Assembly (NCBI GenBank): GCA_022565335.1
Contig: JAIUMY010000008.1
Coordinates: forward strand, 1-58,516
Reading direction: 5' to 3'
Length of the DNA stretch: 58,516 nucleotides
DNA from: Opitutales bacterium
GTDB lineage: Bacteria > Verrucomicrobiota > Verrucomicrobiia > Opitutales > T3Sed10-336
In this document: positions 18,580 through 30,137 of the stretch, piece by piece
How the letters are laid out: every line of letters starts with the position of its first letter
Position numbering within the stretch: position 1 is the stretch's first letter
Program-made: the position numbers and the translations under genes
The notes under the pieces: model-generated
The model's input: only the letters and a program-made list of their open reading frames with translations
Database searches by the model: none
What the model was told of the DNA's origin: nothing

Positions 18580-18631
18580 CCTTTTTATAAATCATCCCAC
18601 ATTCTGCCATATTTTATGCTAGGTTTCTTTT

Positions 18632-21169
18632 ATGAACCAAGACGAATACCCTAATTCATTGCTCGACTTGGTTCATGCCCTCCCGGGTTTTTATTTTCGT
18701 TGCCGCAACACCCCGGATTGGCCCACCTTGGCAATATCCAACGGTGTTCAGGACCTCCTTGGATACTCACCAAAGGACTTTGGCGAAAATTCCCTCACCC
18801 TCGGGAACCTCATCCACCCCGAAGACAAGGAAGAGGTGTGGAACGCCGTACAGCAATCCTTCTCCGAAGGCCAACCCTACCACCTTAATTACCGCTTGCA
18901 ACACGCCGGGGGAAACTATTTGAAGGTCAGCGAAAGAGGCCGGGTCCATCTGGACACCTCCACCGGTGAATCGTTTCTGGAAGGCTATATCGTTCCCCTC
19001 TCCAACTACGAGGAACAGACCCAAGCCCGCTTGGAAAAATCCAACCAGAGTTTTCAAAAAGCCCGCTCTTCACTCCTCTCGTTGGAAAAAAGAGAGCGTT
19101 ACCTCTCCGCCATCAATCAATTGCAAGAAACTCTCCTCGCTTCCGTTTCCCAACAGATCCCCTTGGGTAAAACGGTGGAAATATTGGGACGCGCCGCCAA
19201 GGCTGACCGATGCTACTATTTCCGTAACCACCGGGATAACCAAGGACGTTTACTCCATTCCATGAAAGCGGAATGGACCCGGCCGGAAATCTCCCCGCAA
19301 ATCGATTCCCCTTCCATGCAAAACGCCAGCTACGAGAAAAGCTTTCCCGGCCTGGCAGAGAAATTATCCAAAGGACAAATTGTCCTCGACCGCATCGATC
19401 AATTTCCAGAAATCACCAGAAAAATTTTTCAGGGCCAATCAATCCAGGCCATCCTCTTAATCCCCGTATTTATCCACCAAAAATTTCAAGGATTTCTGGG
19501 CTTCGACAATTGCCACAATGCCGAACCCTGGGGAACCGATGAAATAAGACTTTTGCAAGCGGGCGCTCATTCCCTCGGTATGGCCTGGCAACAACACGCC
19601 CTCCAAAATGCTTTGTCGCACGAAAAGGAAATGCTGGGCTTAACCCTCTCTTCGCTCGAGGAAAGCGTCCTTACTTTCGACAGGGAAGGACGCATTCAGA
19701 CCGCGAACAAAGCTTCCCTTGCTCTCTTGAACATCGAACCCCAGGTCCTTCAGGGAAAAACCTTGTCTTCGGTTTTCCCTCTTCTCGACCCGGACTCCAA
19801 TCAGCCTCTTTGGCACCAACTTGTTCCCCGGGTACTCGGCGGTGAAAGTATAAAGAACCCTCAAAATGGCCTTCTCCCGAACGGCGAATACGAGTATCGG
19901 AAAATCTACTACCGTTTGACCCCCATTCGCTCTTCCTGCCGAAAACATGTCACCGGAGGAATGGTTGTTTTTCGGGACGCCACCGTTGAGGAAAAACAAA
20001 AGGAACGTAGCTGGCTCGCTTCCCGCATGGAATCTGTTGGCCTGTTGGCCGGTGGACTGGCCCACAACTACAACAACCTCCTGGCCGCTCTATCAGGCAC
20101 CATGGACTTGTTTACCTACACTCTCCCGTCACCCAACGACCAACAAAAAAGACTCCTTGCCAATATCACCGACTGCCTTTCCCGCATGCAGGAAAGCACC
20201 AGCACCCTCCTCACTTTCGCCAAAGGAGGAGACCCCGTTAAAACCAGCTTACATCCCTCCCAAGAGATAAAAAAATGGATCCGGAATTTTAGCGCCAAAC
20301 AGGAATACTACCCCAACCTCTCGATCCCGGAAAAGCTTCCCCCCATCGAAGGCGATACCGGACAACTCCAACAAGTCCTCCAGCACCTTCTGCAAAACGC
20401 CTTCGAAGCCTCCCCTACCGGTTCTGCTGTTCAGGTGGAAGTGACAACTACAGATCAGAGGCCTTTGGAAGCCTCTTCCCCCAATGAGCCTTTCTTGCAG
20501 ATTCAAGTAATCAACCAGGGTCCGGAGATCCCTGCCGAGATCCTGCCCCGGGTTTTCGACCCCTACTTTTCCACCAAGCCAAATCGGCCCGGCCTGGGCT
20601 TGGCCGTCGCCCATTCTATCGCGCAGCGCCATCAGGGAGATCTTTTCCTTAGCAACACCCCCCAAGGGACCGTGGCTACCCTTTTGCTGCCCCTTACCCC
20701 AGGTGAGCAGATTTCCCTTTTCGCCCCCTCCCAATCATCCGAACCCGCTTCCCCGCCTCCCGCCGAACCTCTGCCGAAACCTCGAATCCTGGTCATGGAT
20801 GACGAACCCAGCGTACGCGAAGTCCTTTCCATGATGCTCGAAAGCCTGGACTACGAGGCGACTGCCGTACCCCACGGTGAAGCCGCTTTGGAAGAGTGGA
20901 AAAACGCCAGCGCCCGAAACATGCCCTTCGCCCTCGCCATCCTTGACCTCACCATAGACGGAGGGCTTGGCGGAAAACAAACCATCCATGAATTACGTAA
21001 ACTTGATCCCACCGTTCGCGCCATCGTGGCCAGTGGCTACTGCAACGATCCGGTCATGGCTAATGCCGCCGCCTATGGGTTTCAAAAAGTTCTCCCCAAA
21101 CCTTTTTCCCTCGAAGATCTCCGGAAAGCTCTGGAGGAGGTTTTGAAAACCGAAGCCCGCAACCCCTGA
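18632..21169 (+). CDS. Hybrid sensor histidine kinase (PAS-GAF-PAS-HisKA-HATPase-REC)
   Basis: An 845-residue cytosolic signalling protein without membrane segments. Order: PAS about 15-115 (FYFRCRNTPDWPTLAISNGV, PEDKEEVWNAV), coiled linker to 170, GAF about 175-325 (LIPVFIHQKFQGFLGFDN), PAS about 335-450 (VLTFDREGRIQTANKASLAL), dimerisation/phospho-acceptor helix with His478 in GGLAHNYNNLLAAL, HATPase about 570-695 with N box LQNAFEASPTG and G2 box RPGLGLAVAHSIAQRHQG, then a REC domain about 725-840 with DDEPSVREV and acceptor Asp772 in AILDLTIDG. The H box of the GGxAHxxNN type is that of NtrB-like hybrid kinases. No separate regulator gene is adjacent, so the output is unknown. ATG start. 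Confidence 0.95.
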   Translation: MNQDEYPNSLLDLVHALPGFYFRCRNTPDWPTLAISNGVQDLLGYSPKDFGENSLTLGNLIHPEDKEEVWNAVQQSFSEGQPYHLNYRLQHAGGNYLKVSERGRVHLDTSTGESFLEGYIVPLSNYEEQTQARLEKSNQSFQKARSSLLSLEKRERYLSAINQLQETLLASVSQQIPLGKTVEILGRAAKADRCYYFRNHRDNQGRLLHSMKAEWTRPEISPQIDSPSMQNASYEKSFPGLAEKLSKGQIVLDRIDQFPEITRKIFQGQSIQAILLIPVFIHQKFQGFLGFDNCHNAEPWGTDEIRLLQAGAHSLGMAWQQHALQNALSHEKEMLGLTLSSLEESVLTFDREGRIQTANKASLALLNIEPQVLQGKTLSSVFPLLDPDSNQPLWHQLVPRVLGGESIKNPQNGLLPNGEYEYRKIYYRLTPIRSSCRKHVTGGMVVFRDATVEEKQKERSWLASRMESVGLLAGGLAHNYNNLLAALSGTMDLFTYTLPSPNDQQKRLLANITDCLSRMQESTSTLLTFAKGGDPVKTSLHPSQEIKKWIRNFSAKQEYYPNLSIPEKLPPIEGDTGQLQQVLQHLLQNAFEASPTGSAVQVEVTTTDQRPLEASSPNEPFLQIQVINQGPEIPAEILPRVFDPYFSTKPNRPGLGLAVAHSIAQRHQGDLFLSNTPQGTVATLLLPLTPGEQISLFAPSQSSEPASPPPAEPLPKPRILVMDDEPSVREVLSMMLESLDYEATAVPHGEAALEEWKNASARNMPFALAILDLTIDGGLGGKQTIHELRKLDPTVRAIVASGYCNDPVMANAAAYGFQKVLPKPFSLEDLRKALEEVLKTEARNP

Positions 21170-21213
21170 ATTCCAGTATTGCCCCCCTTGAAAAACTCTT
21201 TTTTTCTATCCCC

Positions 21214-23178
<1,965 letters not shown>

Positions 23179-23515
23179 TTTTATTTGAAACCAAGTTTTT
23201 CAAACCCTCTGAGAGTGTTTCAGGTAAGAATCGTCAAACCTACCCCTTTCCCGGAGCGGCCTCTGTAGTAGCTGCGCGGCACGCTCCGACCACCAGCCGC
23301 TTCCCCGTATCTCCCAGCTCCCCCGATCACCGCCCTGACCACCCCTCTCAGCTTTTCCCCAAAATCGTTCCCCGCCTTTTGCTAAGTCATTGACATTGAC
23401 CGGGGAGGATTTAATTGTATGCCTTTTCAGCCCCTCGGGGACTGACCTAAAAACGGTATCCTCACTCCTTTTGAAAGAGGACTTTAATTGAAGTATCAAT
23501 TCACCCTTAACAAGC
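23179..23515. other. Intergenic region upstream of pyruvate phosphate dikinase (337 bp)
   Basis: It carries a palindromic element (23252-23288, listed separately) and, at 23390-23395, a perfect TTGACA with TTGACC directly behind it. A good -10 box is missing at the right spacing, so I do not call a promoter. A GGGGAGGATTTAATT stretch follows. The distance from the TTGACA to the ATG would allow a long leader; I see no riboswitch fold I can name. Confidence 0.45.
23252..23288. repeat. Palindromic (REP-like) intergenic element
   Basis: CGGAGCG (23252-23258) and CGCTCCG (23282-23288) are perfect inverted arms around a 23-base GC-rich interior that contains GTAGTAGCTGCGCGGC. Size and position between genes are those of REP-like elements, which RAYT transposases (two in this window) are known to mobilise. 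The link is inference; only one copy of this exact sequence is seen here. Confidence 0.5.
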
Positions 23516-26269
23516 ATGGCAGCAAAGAAAGCAGCGAAAAAAAAGACGGCCAAAAAAGCCGCTCGGAAACAAACTAAGACGCAATATGTCTACGCATTCG
23601 GTAAAAAAACCGAAGGCGGCGGCAAAGATCGTGAACTCCTCGGAGGCAAAGGCGCCAACTTGGCCGAAATGTCTCGGATCGGGCTTCCCGTTCCTCCCGG
23701 ATTCACCCTTTCCACTGAGGTCTGTACTTATTTCTACGACCACAAACGGACTTATCCCAAGAGCCTGAATAAGGAAGTTAAGGAAGCCGTTGCCGCGGTG
23801 GAAAAGCAAATGGGCAAGAAACTTGGGGACGAGAAAAATCCTCTCCTCCTCTCCGTGCGCTCCGGTGCCCGCGAATCTATGCCGGGAATGATGGATACCA
23901 TCCTCAATCTTGGCCTTAACGACAAAACTGTCGAAGGCCTCGCCAAAAAATCCGGAAACCCCCGCTTTGCCTACGACTGCTACCGACGCTTTATCCAAAT
24001 GTACGGTGATGTCGTCATGGGAGTCCAACCGGCCGACGAAAATGCTCACGAGCCTTTCGACCACTGCATGGACAAACTGAAGAAAGAACTCGGGATCACT
24101 GAGGACAACGACCTCACCACCGAAAACCTTCAGGAACTGATCAAGCGCTACAAAGCCCTCATTAAAGAGTACACCGACAGCAGCTTCCCCGACGATGTCT
24201 GGGAACAGCTTTGGGGATCCATCGGCGCAGTCTTTAATTCCTGGCAAAACGAACGAGCCACCCTCTACCGCCAGAAATACAATATTCCCGCCGCCTGGGG
24301 AACCGCCGTCAATGTGCAAGCCATGGTCTTCGGCAACATGGGTAACGATTGCGCCACCGGCGTGGCCTTTACCCGCGACCCCGCCAACGGCGAAAAAGTT
24401 TTCTATGGCGAATACCTTATCAACGCTCAGGGTGAGGACGTCGTTGCCGGTGTCCGCACGCCCAAGCCCATTGCCCAATTAAACCAGGAAATGCCCCTCG
24501 CCTTCGAGGAACTCGAAAAAGTGCGGGCTAAACTGGAAGCCCACTTCAAAGACGTTCAGGACTTCGAGTTCACCGTGGAAAACGGTCACCTCTACATGCT
24601 CCAAACCCGTAACGGCAAACGCACCGGCCTAGCCGCCGTCCGCATCGCCGTGGAGATGAACAAAGAAGGCTTGATGGATGTGAAAACCGCTCTCAAGAAA
24701 ATTCCAGCGGATTCCATTTCCAGCCTTTTGGTCGCCATCTTCGACGAAAAAGCCCTGAAAAAGGCTAAAGTTATCGGCACCGGACTACCCGCCGGCCCCG
24801 GCGCTGCTGCCGGACGAGTCTGCTTCACCGCCGCCAAAGCCGAGGAAGTCGCCAACAGCGGTGGCCGAGCCATCCTCTGCCGGGTTGAAACCACCCCGGA
24901 AGACCTCCGCGGCATGATCGCCGCCGAAGGGATCCTCACCAGCCGTGGTGGCGTTAGTTCCCACGCTGCACTCGTCGCCCGCCAGATGAACAAAGTCTGT
25001 GTCTGCGGTGCTCACGAAGTCGAAATCAACTACGACCTCCGGACCCTCAAAGCCGGCGGAGAAACCCTCAAGGAAGGCGATTTCATTTCCATCGACGGCA
25101 CCACCGGGGAAATTTACCTCGGGGCCGTGGAAACCGCCCCTTCCGAAGTTGACCAAGTACTCAGTGGCAAGAAAAAACCAAAGAGCAGCTATACCTACCA
25201 GCTCTTCGATCAAGTCATGAAATGGGCCGACAAGCATCGCCGCCTCGGGATTCGCACCAACGCCGATACCCCCAGTCAAGCAAAGCTTGCCGTCAACCTC
25301 GGCGCCGAGGGGATCGGCCTCACGCGCACCGAACACATGTTCTTCGAAGGCGATCGCATCACCTACATGCGTGAAATGATTCTCGCCACCGATGAAGCTG
25401 AACGACGCGCCGCCTTAAACAAGCTTCTTCCCTTCCAGCGCAAAGACTTCAACGGTCTCTTCAAAGCGATGGGTGGACGCCCCGTGACCATTCGTTTGCT
25501 GGATCCGCCATTGCACGAGTTCCTCCCCAACGATGAGTCCTCCAAGCGCGAGATGGCCAATGCCTTGGGCGTCGACGTGGGAGTCATCTCTTCCCGCGTA
25601 AAAGCCCTCCACGAAGCCAACCCGATGCTCGGACACCGCGGTTGCCGTCTGGGGATTTCCTATCCGGAAATTACCGAAATGCAAGTACGGGCTATCTTCG
25701 AAGCCGCTGCGCAGTGCTACAAACTCAAGCAACCCATCAAAGTGATTCCGGAAATTATGGTGCCTCTCGTCGGTTTTGCCGATGAGTTGAAACACCAAAC
25801 CGAAATCGTCCACCGGGTCGCCGCTGAGGTCATGGAATCCAAGAAGGTCAAATTCAAATACCTCGTCGGTACCATGATCGAAATCCCACGTGGCGCTCTA
25901 ACCGCTGACGAAATCGCCCAAACCGCCGACTTCTTCAGCTTCGGAACCAATGACCTCACCCAAACCGGTCTTGGTATGAGTCGCGACGACGCCGGTTCCT
26001 TCCTCGGCAAATACAAGGATCTGGACATTATGCCCCAGAACCCCTTTGCCTCCATCGACGCCAAAGGCGTTGGTCAATTGGTCGAAATCGGTGCTCAAAA
26101 AGGCCGCCAAACCAATCCCAGAATCAAACTCGGCATCTGTGGTGAACACGGTGGCGACCCATATTCCATCACCTTCTTCGAATCAGTTGGCCTGGACTAT
26201 GTCAGTTGCTCCCCCCCACGGGTCCCCGTTGCTCGTTTGGCCGCCGCCCAAGCCGCCATCTCGAAGTAA
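23516..26269 (+). CDS. ppdK: Pyruvate, phosphate dikinase
   Basis: Cytosolic enzyme that interconverts pyruvate + ATP + Pi and PEP + AMP + PPi, serving glycolysis or gluconeogenesis. The 917 residues contain the nucleotide-binding N-terminal domain ([20 protein letters not shown]), the phosphohistidine domain with [16 protein letters not shown] (His483), and the PEP/pyruvate barrel ending in [10 protein letters not shown] with active Cys875. Position of these residues is shifted about +28 to +44 from the Clostridium symbiosum enzyme, partly because of an N-terminal tail [20 protein letters not shown], which is extremely basic and unlike the usual start of the family. The true start could be later, but the next Met is beyond the conserved beginning ([20 protein letters not shown]), so the tail is likely real. 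A strong terminator follows. Confidence 0.97.
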   Translation: MAAKKAAKKKTAKKAARKQTKTQYVYAFGKKTEGGGKDRELLGGKGANLAEMSRIGLPVPPGFTLSTEVCTYFYDHKRTYPKSLNKEVKEAVAAVEKQMGKKLGDEKNPLLLSVRSGARESMPGMMDTILNLGLNDKTVEGLAKKSGNPRFAYDCYRRFIQMYGDVVMGVQPADENAHEPFDHCMDKLKKELGITEDNDLTTENLQELIKRYKALIKEYTDSSFPDDVWEQLWGSIGAVFNSWQNERATLYRQKYNIPAAWGTAVNVQAMVFGNMGNDCATGVAFTRDPANGEKVFYGEYLINAQGEDVVAGVRTPKPIAQLNQEMPLAFEELEKVRAKLEAHFKDVQDFEFTVENGHLYMLQTRNGKRTGLAAVRIAVEMNKEGLMDVKTALKKIPADSISSLLVAIFDEKALKKAKVIGTGLPAGPGAAAGRVCFTAAKAEEVANSGGRAILCRVETTPEDLRGMIAAEGILTSRGGVSSHAALVARQMNKVCVCGAHEVEINYDLRTLKAGGETLKEGDFISIDGTTGEIYLGAVETAPSEVDQVLSGKKKPKSSYTYQLFDQVMKWADKHRRLGIRTNADTPSQAKLAVNLGAEGIGLTRTEHMFFEGDRITYMREMILATDEAERRAALNKLLPFQRKDFNGLFKAMGGRPVTIRLLDPPLHEFLPNDESSKREMANALGVDVGVISSRVKALHEANPMLGHRGCRLGISYPEITEMQVRAIFEAAAQCYKLKQPIKVIPEIMVPLVGFADELKHQTEIVHRVAAEVMESKKVKFKYLVGTMIEIPRGALTADEIAQTADFFSFGTNDLTQTGLGMSRDDAGSFLGKYKDLDIMPQNPFASIDAKGVGQLVEIGAQKGRQTNPRIKLGICGEHGGDPYSITFFESVGLDYVSCSPPRVPVARLAAAQAAISK

Positions 26270-26292
26270 GTCCTTCTACAATTCCCAACCCA

Positions 26293-26322
26293 AAGCCCTC
26301 CGGTCTCCCGGAGGGCTTTTTT
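26293..26322 (+). terminator. Rho-independent terminator after ppdK
   Basis: AAGCCCTCCGG (26293-26303) pairs with CCGGAGGGCTT (26308-26318) as an 11-bp stem around a TCTC loop, running into TTTTTT (26317-26322). It lies 24 bases after the ppdK stop and ends that transcript. Confidence 0.95.
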
Positions 26323-26347
26323 AGGTCTCCCCATATTTTACGGCCCC

Positions 26348-26400
26348 GCCCCTTTATATTTGACACCCACTTAATGATTCGGCCCCTTTAAATTTGACCC
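26348..26400. repeat. Two imperfect 19-bp direct repeats between ppdK and the aldolase gene
   Basis: GCCCCTTTATATTTGACAC (26348-26366) and GCCCCTTTAAATTTGACCC (26382-26400) agree at 17 of 19 positions with a 34-base period. Read on the minus strand they resemble the GGGTCAAAT... motifs that often flank RAYT genes; a looser relative (GCCCCTACAGTATTGACA) occurs twice at 52581 and 52843. Confidence 0.55.
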
Positions 26401-26437
26401 CTTCCGGCGCCTTATTCTCGTCTCTATTCCTTACCGC

Positions 26438-27742
26438 CTAAACTATCCCAAATGCCTCTTCGAGTTCTTTTGTCATCACCTCAGTCATTTTACTCACTGG
26501 GCCCAATGTCTGGCACCGCAGAATAGCCATCGCGGTAGATTCCAATATCTCCAAACGGTCGAAGGCATCCAATACCGACCGCCCCGCCACCAGAACACCG
26601 TTGTGCTCCATAATCGCTGCTGGCTGGGAAACCGAAACCTTTTTCGCCACCACGCCCCCCTCCTCAACTTGCTCCTCAAATGACAACCAACCAACCTCTT
26701 TGAGAAAAACATAACTTTCCGGAATGGTTTTGGTATCCATGCGCTCGTCGCTCAAACTGAAGGCGCTGGCATGTAGCGGCAGCGCATTGACAATGGCCCC
26801 AACCTCTGGATGCGCGCGGTAAACCGCCTCATGCAAACTCACCGCCCGACTGGGCTGACGCTCTTTTTCAAAACACCCTTCCTCGACATAAACCAAGTCT
26901 TCCGCCCATAAATTTGCTCGATCCAAATGTCTCGGCGTTATAACAAAAGCCTTCTCACCAACCCTTGCGGAAAAACTTCCCCATCCACTGGTCACCAAAC
27001 GATGATCGTAAGCCCGGCGAGCAAACTCGCACACATGCTTTCGCCGTTCTTTCTCCAAATTACTCACCGCCCTTCCCTCAAATTCAGCCTGCGGTAGCAT
27101 CGGAAATACCCCTGCACCAATGGCCATCTTTTCCGTTCCCACCAACACCCGGGGTTCGCCCAACTTTTTCGCATGCAAGAGGGTTGCCGCCGCAAACTCC
27201 AACGCCTCAAAGGCCGTGAACGCCTCAACCATATCTTTCCCGACAACCACGACTCCGTGATTTTCCAAGACCACACATTTCGGCATAGCCTCATCAGAAA
27301 ACGCCGTGGCAATTTTTTCTCCCAAAGCCTGACTACCCGGCAAAGCATAGGGAGCCAGCAAGGGTTTACCGCAAAGGGCATAAGTTTCCGGAAAAACCCG
27401 CGTATCCGGAACCTGTCCGCACATACTAAAACTAACCAAAGCACCGGGATGCGCATGAATTATGGCTCCAACATCGGGCCGCGCCTCATATATTGCCCGA
27501 TGAAATGGAAATTCCGACGAAGGCGGATGAAGGCCCTCGGCTTCACCTGTGGAACTAACCCGCACCACATCCTCAGCCCGCAAGCGACCCTTATCAACCC
27601 GTGCCGGACTAATCCAAATCCCCTCCTTCTCATCCCTTATGGATAAGTTTCCCCCAGACGTCGTCGTCATATCATGCGCATAAATCCGCGCCATCGTTTC
27701 CACAATTTGGTCTCTCGGGTGCTGCCAGGCAAAACTTCTCAT
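26438..27742 (-). CDS. Tandem class II aldolase/adducin-family protein
   Basis: 434 residues made of two class II aldolase-like domains. The first (about 5-200) has the SGGNLSIR loop, Glu77 in PSSEFPFH, the metal pair His96/His98 in IIHAHPGALVSFS and His162 in LENHGVVVVG, so it can bind Zn and could be an aldolase or sugar-phosphate epimerase of the fuculose/ribulose phosphate type. The second (about 230-425) keeps the fold pattern (SGWGSFSARV, VYRAHPEVGAIV) but has NALPLH where HxH should be, MEHNGVLVAG with Asn and His swapped, and no catalytic Glu, so it looks dead or regulatory. Substrate unknown. It is the last of three minus-strand genes (RAYT, MazG-like, this), 131 bases after the MazG-like gene. 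Confidence 0.88.
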   Translation of the reverse strand: MRSFAWQHPRDQIVETMARIYAHDMTTTSGGNLSIRDEKEGIWISPARVDKGRLRAEDVVRVSSTGEAEGLHPPSSEFPFHRAIYEARPDVGAIIHAHPGALVSFSMCGQVPDTRVFPETYALCGKPLLAPYALPGSQALGEKIATAFSDEAMPKCVVLENHGVVVVGKDMVEAFTAFEALEFAAATLLHAKKLGEPRVLVGTEKMAIGAGVFPMLPQAEFEGRAVSNLEKERRKHVCEFARRAYDHRLVTSGWGSFSARVGEKAFVITPRHLDRANLWAEDLVYVEEGCFEKERQPSRAVSLHEAVYRAHPEVGAIVNALPLHASAFSLSDERMDTKTIPESYVFLKEVGWLSFEEQVEEGGVVAKKVSVSQPAAIMEHNGVLVAGRSVLDAFDRLEILESTAMAILRCQTLGPVSKMTEVMTKELEEAFGIV

Positions 27743-27873
27743 TGCCCTCTTTTCTCCTCAATCTCCAAAGCATGCAACCCAAATACAAAAATCAAATTCA
27801 AATTTCCGTCCCTTTATTATTTACAAGTTTCCAATCTTTTTGAAGATGACCCTTTTCCACTCACGGTCTCATT

Positions 27874-28224
27874 TTACAAGTCAGTGTATTTAGTGGCCTT
27901 TCCGCGAACCTTTTCGACTGGATACTTCACCGCATTTTTCTCTATTTTACCAAAAGCCTCCGACAATAAATCAATCTCAAGTTCATCTGCCAAACGAACC
28001 AAATAAATCAGGATATCGGCAATCTCCTCTCCTACCGAAACTTTCTTGTCCGCCGCTAAATGGTAAGACTCTTCCTCGGTCAGCCATTGGAACTGTTCTA
28101 ACAATTCACCAGCCTCTCCGGCCAAGGCCATGGTCAGGTTCTTTGGCGAATGAAACTTTTCCCAGTCCCTATCCGCAATAAAAACCCGTAACTCTTCCTT
28201 CAATTCTTGCAAACTTTTACTCAT
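27874..28224 (-). CDS. MazG-like nucleotide pyrophosphohydrolase
   Basis: About 116 residues of the all-alpha NTP pyrophosphatase fold. I take the ATG at 28224 (MSKSLQELKEELRVFIADRD); ATG at 28230 and TTG at 28239 are in frame too. The metal-binding pattern is GEAGELLEQF (ExxE) followed by GEEIADILIYLVRLAD, as in the RS21-C6/dCTPase branch of the MazG superfamily, which clears non-canonical or excess dNTPs. The upstream transposase stop TAA overlaps the alternative ATG at 28230, so the gene may be read through from it. Whether it is a house-cleaning enzyme or linked to the mobile gene cannot be told from the sequence. Confidence 0.9.
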   Translation of the reverse strand: MSKSLQELKEELRVFIADRDWEKFHSPKNLTMALAGEAGELLEQFQWLTEEESYHLAADKKVSVGEEIADILIYLVRLADELEIDLLSEAFGKIEKNAVKYPVEKVRGKATKYTDL

Positions 28225-28229
28225 AACCA

Positions 28230-29219
28230 TTAATGCCAACCCCTTCCGCTACGATATATCTTTTTCCCCACCGAAACCCCCTCACAAATATCCACCGGCT
28301 CATTATTCCTCTGGGAAAACCATTGCTCCCGGCATCCCCGGACAAATTCACGACTCCCCAAAACCAAACCCCTAACCAACCCCTCGAGGAAAAGCTTTCC
28401 CTTGCCTTGCCAAAGTCTCTCCTCACTGGCTCTTGCCGATAGAATCTCCGCAATCTCTTCTTTCGCCCCATCACCCCCAGCCTGGCCGAGCAAAAGCATC
28501 CGATACTCCCGCAACACCTCGTTACCCCACTCATCTCCTCGAAGACCGCGCAAGATGTCTACCAGTTGCGCCTGCGGTTGCCCCTCCTTCTCCCCTTCCC
28601 CATACCCGCTAAAGGCATAATCACGGGGATCTTCCACCAAGCCCGCCCGCACCGGATTCAAATCAATATACGCCGCCATCACCAACAACGCCGTTCCGCT
28701 CCCCTGCACCAGCACACTCTTGAAACGATCACTCCACAAAGGCCCATAGCGATCGTGGTTCGTATTATACCAAATACTCACCTGTTGCTTGTAGATCTTC
28801 ACAAAGGCCGACAAATCATGCATCCGTGACCGCAGGCGCGCCCGCATCTTCTCCGCCTCCTCGCCCCCGTCCTTCAAAGTCCGCTCCACCTGCTCCGGCG
28901 TATTCGGCGCATATTTGCGCGCCCGCGCACTCTTCCGCAATACCCCATCCTCTCCATGCAGCAAACGATACCGCCGCAACAACTCCGTGTCATCAAGCTT
29001 CACCTGGCTCCCATCCGGCACCTCAACCAACACATGGAAATGATTGCCCATCAAGCAGTAGGTCAAAATCTTTACCCCACAAAACCCCGCCACCTTAAAC
29101 AGCATCCGCCTCATCACCTCTTTCTCTTCCTCCGAGAAAAAGATCTCCCCATTCACCGTCCGCGACATCACATGATACAATGCCCGCTGACCCTTTACCT
29201 TGATTCGTTCCTTTCGCAT
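28230..29219 (-). mobile_element. RAYT / IS200-like (Y1) transposase gene
   Basis: 329-residue Y1 transposase. The HuH motif is His60-Phe-His62 in YCLMGNHFHVLVEV, and the catalytic tyrosine is probably Tyr143 in the helix FVKIYKQQVSIWYNTNHDRY, which is followed by the family block GPLWSDRFKSVLV. YHVMSRTVNG near residue 15 is the typical start. Single-copy REP-associated tyrosine transposases of this sort have no own terminal inverted repeats and act on REP palindromes. Compared with E. coli TnpA-REP (about 165 residues) it is long, the extra being a C-terminal domain shared with the fragment at 2-397. All catalytic residues are present, so it looks active. It overlaps by one base with an alternative start of the MazG-like gene. 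Confidence 0.92.
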
Positions 29220-29285
29220 ACCCCCACAAAAACCAAAAATCCGTCAATAGTCAAGGGCCAATCCCGTAAATTCTCTGAAATTTCT

Positions 29286-29942
29286 CTATTTTTCGATAGA
29301 GCGCGCAATCGTGCTAAGAATGTCTTTTGCAATCTGATCTTTTAAGGCGGGGCCAAGAGAGGCAAAGGGGCCTCGGTGGCCATAGAGTTGGACGGCGTTG
29401 TGGTCAGCGTTCATGCCGAGGTGGGGTTGACTCACGTCGTTGGCGACGATGTAGTCGAGGCCTTTTCGAATGAGCTTACCCTTGGCATTTGCGGCCACAT
29501 TTTGAGTTTCGGCGGCGAAGCCGATAAAAATCTGACCGTCCCGCCGTTGGCTGGCTAGAGAGGCAATAATATCCCGGGTGGGGTGCAACTCCACGACCAG
29601 TTTGCCCGTTTCCTTATCGATTTTGATTTTTTGCTCGCCGCAGGAGACAGGAGCTAAATCGGCTACGGCGGCACATCCGATAACCCAATCCGCGTGATCG
29701 AGAAAGCCCAACATGGCCTCGTACATTTCTTGTCCGGTCACCACCGGGACCGTTTCCACACCCTCGGGAGGATCCAAGGCTACAGGTCCGGAGACGAGAG
29801 ACACTTTTGCCCCCATCGCCTTAGCAGCCTGGGCGAGAGCGTATCCCATTTTGCCGCTGGAACCATTTGATAAATAACGGACAGGATCCAAAAATTCCCT
29901 GGTGGGCCCGGCGTTGAGGAGAATTCGTTTCCCGTGAAGCAT
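29286..29942 (-). CDS. coaB: Phosphopantothenate-cysteine ligase (stand-alone CoaB)
   Basis: Second step from pantothenate to CoA: joins 4'-phosphopantothenate and cysteine. The 218 residues (ATG at 29942; a GTG thirteen codons upstream is also open) correspond to only the CoaB half of the usual bifunctional CoaBC. Signatures are NAGPTREFLDPVRYLSN, SSGKMGYALAQAA, GCAAVADLAPV and the Lys-rich QKIKIDKETGKL, then IVANDVSQPHLGM. The CoaC decarboxylase half is absent here and must be encoded elsewhere. It is divergent from the ABC permease gene. Confidence 0.93.
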   Translation of the reverse strand: MLHGKRILLNAGPTREFLDPVRYLSNGSSGKMGYALAQAAKAMGAKVSLVSGPVALDPPEGVETVPVVTGQEMYEAMLGFLDHADWVIGCAAVADLAPVSCGEQKIKIDKETGKLVVELHPTRDIIASLASQRRDGQIFIGFAAETQNVAANAKGKLIRKGLDYIVANDVSQPHLGMNADHNAVQLYGHRGPFASLGPALKDQIAKDILSTIARSIEK

Positions 29943-30137
29943 GGATACAGAAAAGTAACAATCTGCTTCCGGTGCAACCACAATGTATTTTCCTTGAGGA
30001 AGTTACAGTTCTATCAAGGGTCTTGCGGAGGGATTTGCGAAGGCTTTTTGAAAATCCATCGTTGCCAGCGGATGGTCCCGCTTCAAACTTTGCGCACGAA
30101 ACCTGCTCGTCTTTTTAGTAGCTATGTAAGAACAGTT

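Noticed and set aside
23390..23423. Promoter for ppdK built on TTGACA (23390-23395)
   Set aside because: A perfect -35 box is present but no -10 box better than three of six matches lies at 16-18 bases, so the support is too weak.
29934..30137. Longer N-terminus for the ABC permease starting at 29934
   Set aside because: It would overlap the divergent coaB start, and the extra residues are Cys/Arg-rich and not membrane-like; the ATG at 30138 begins a normal membrane protein.
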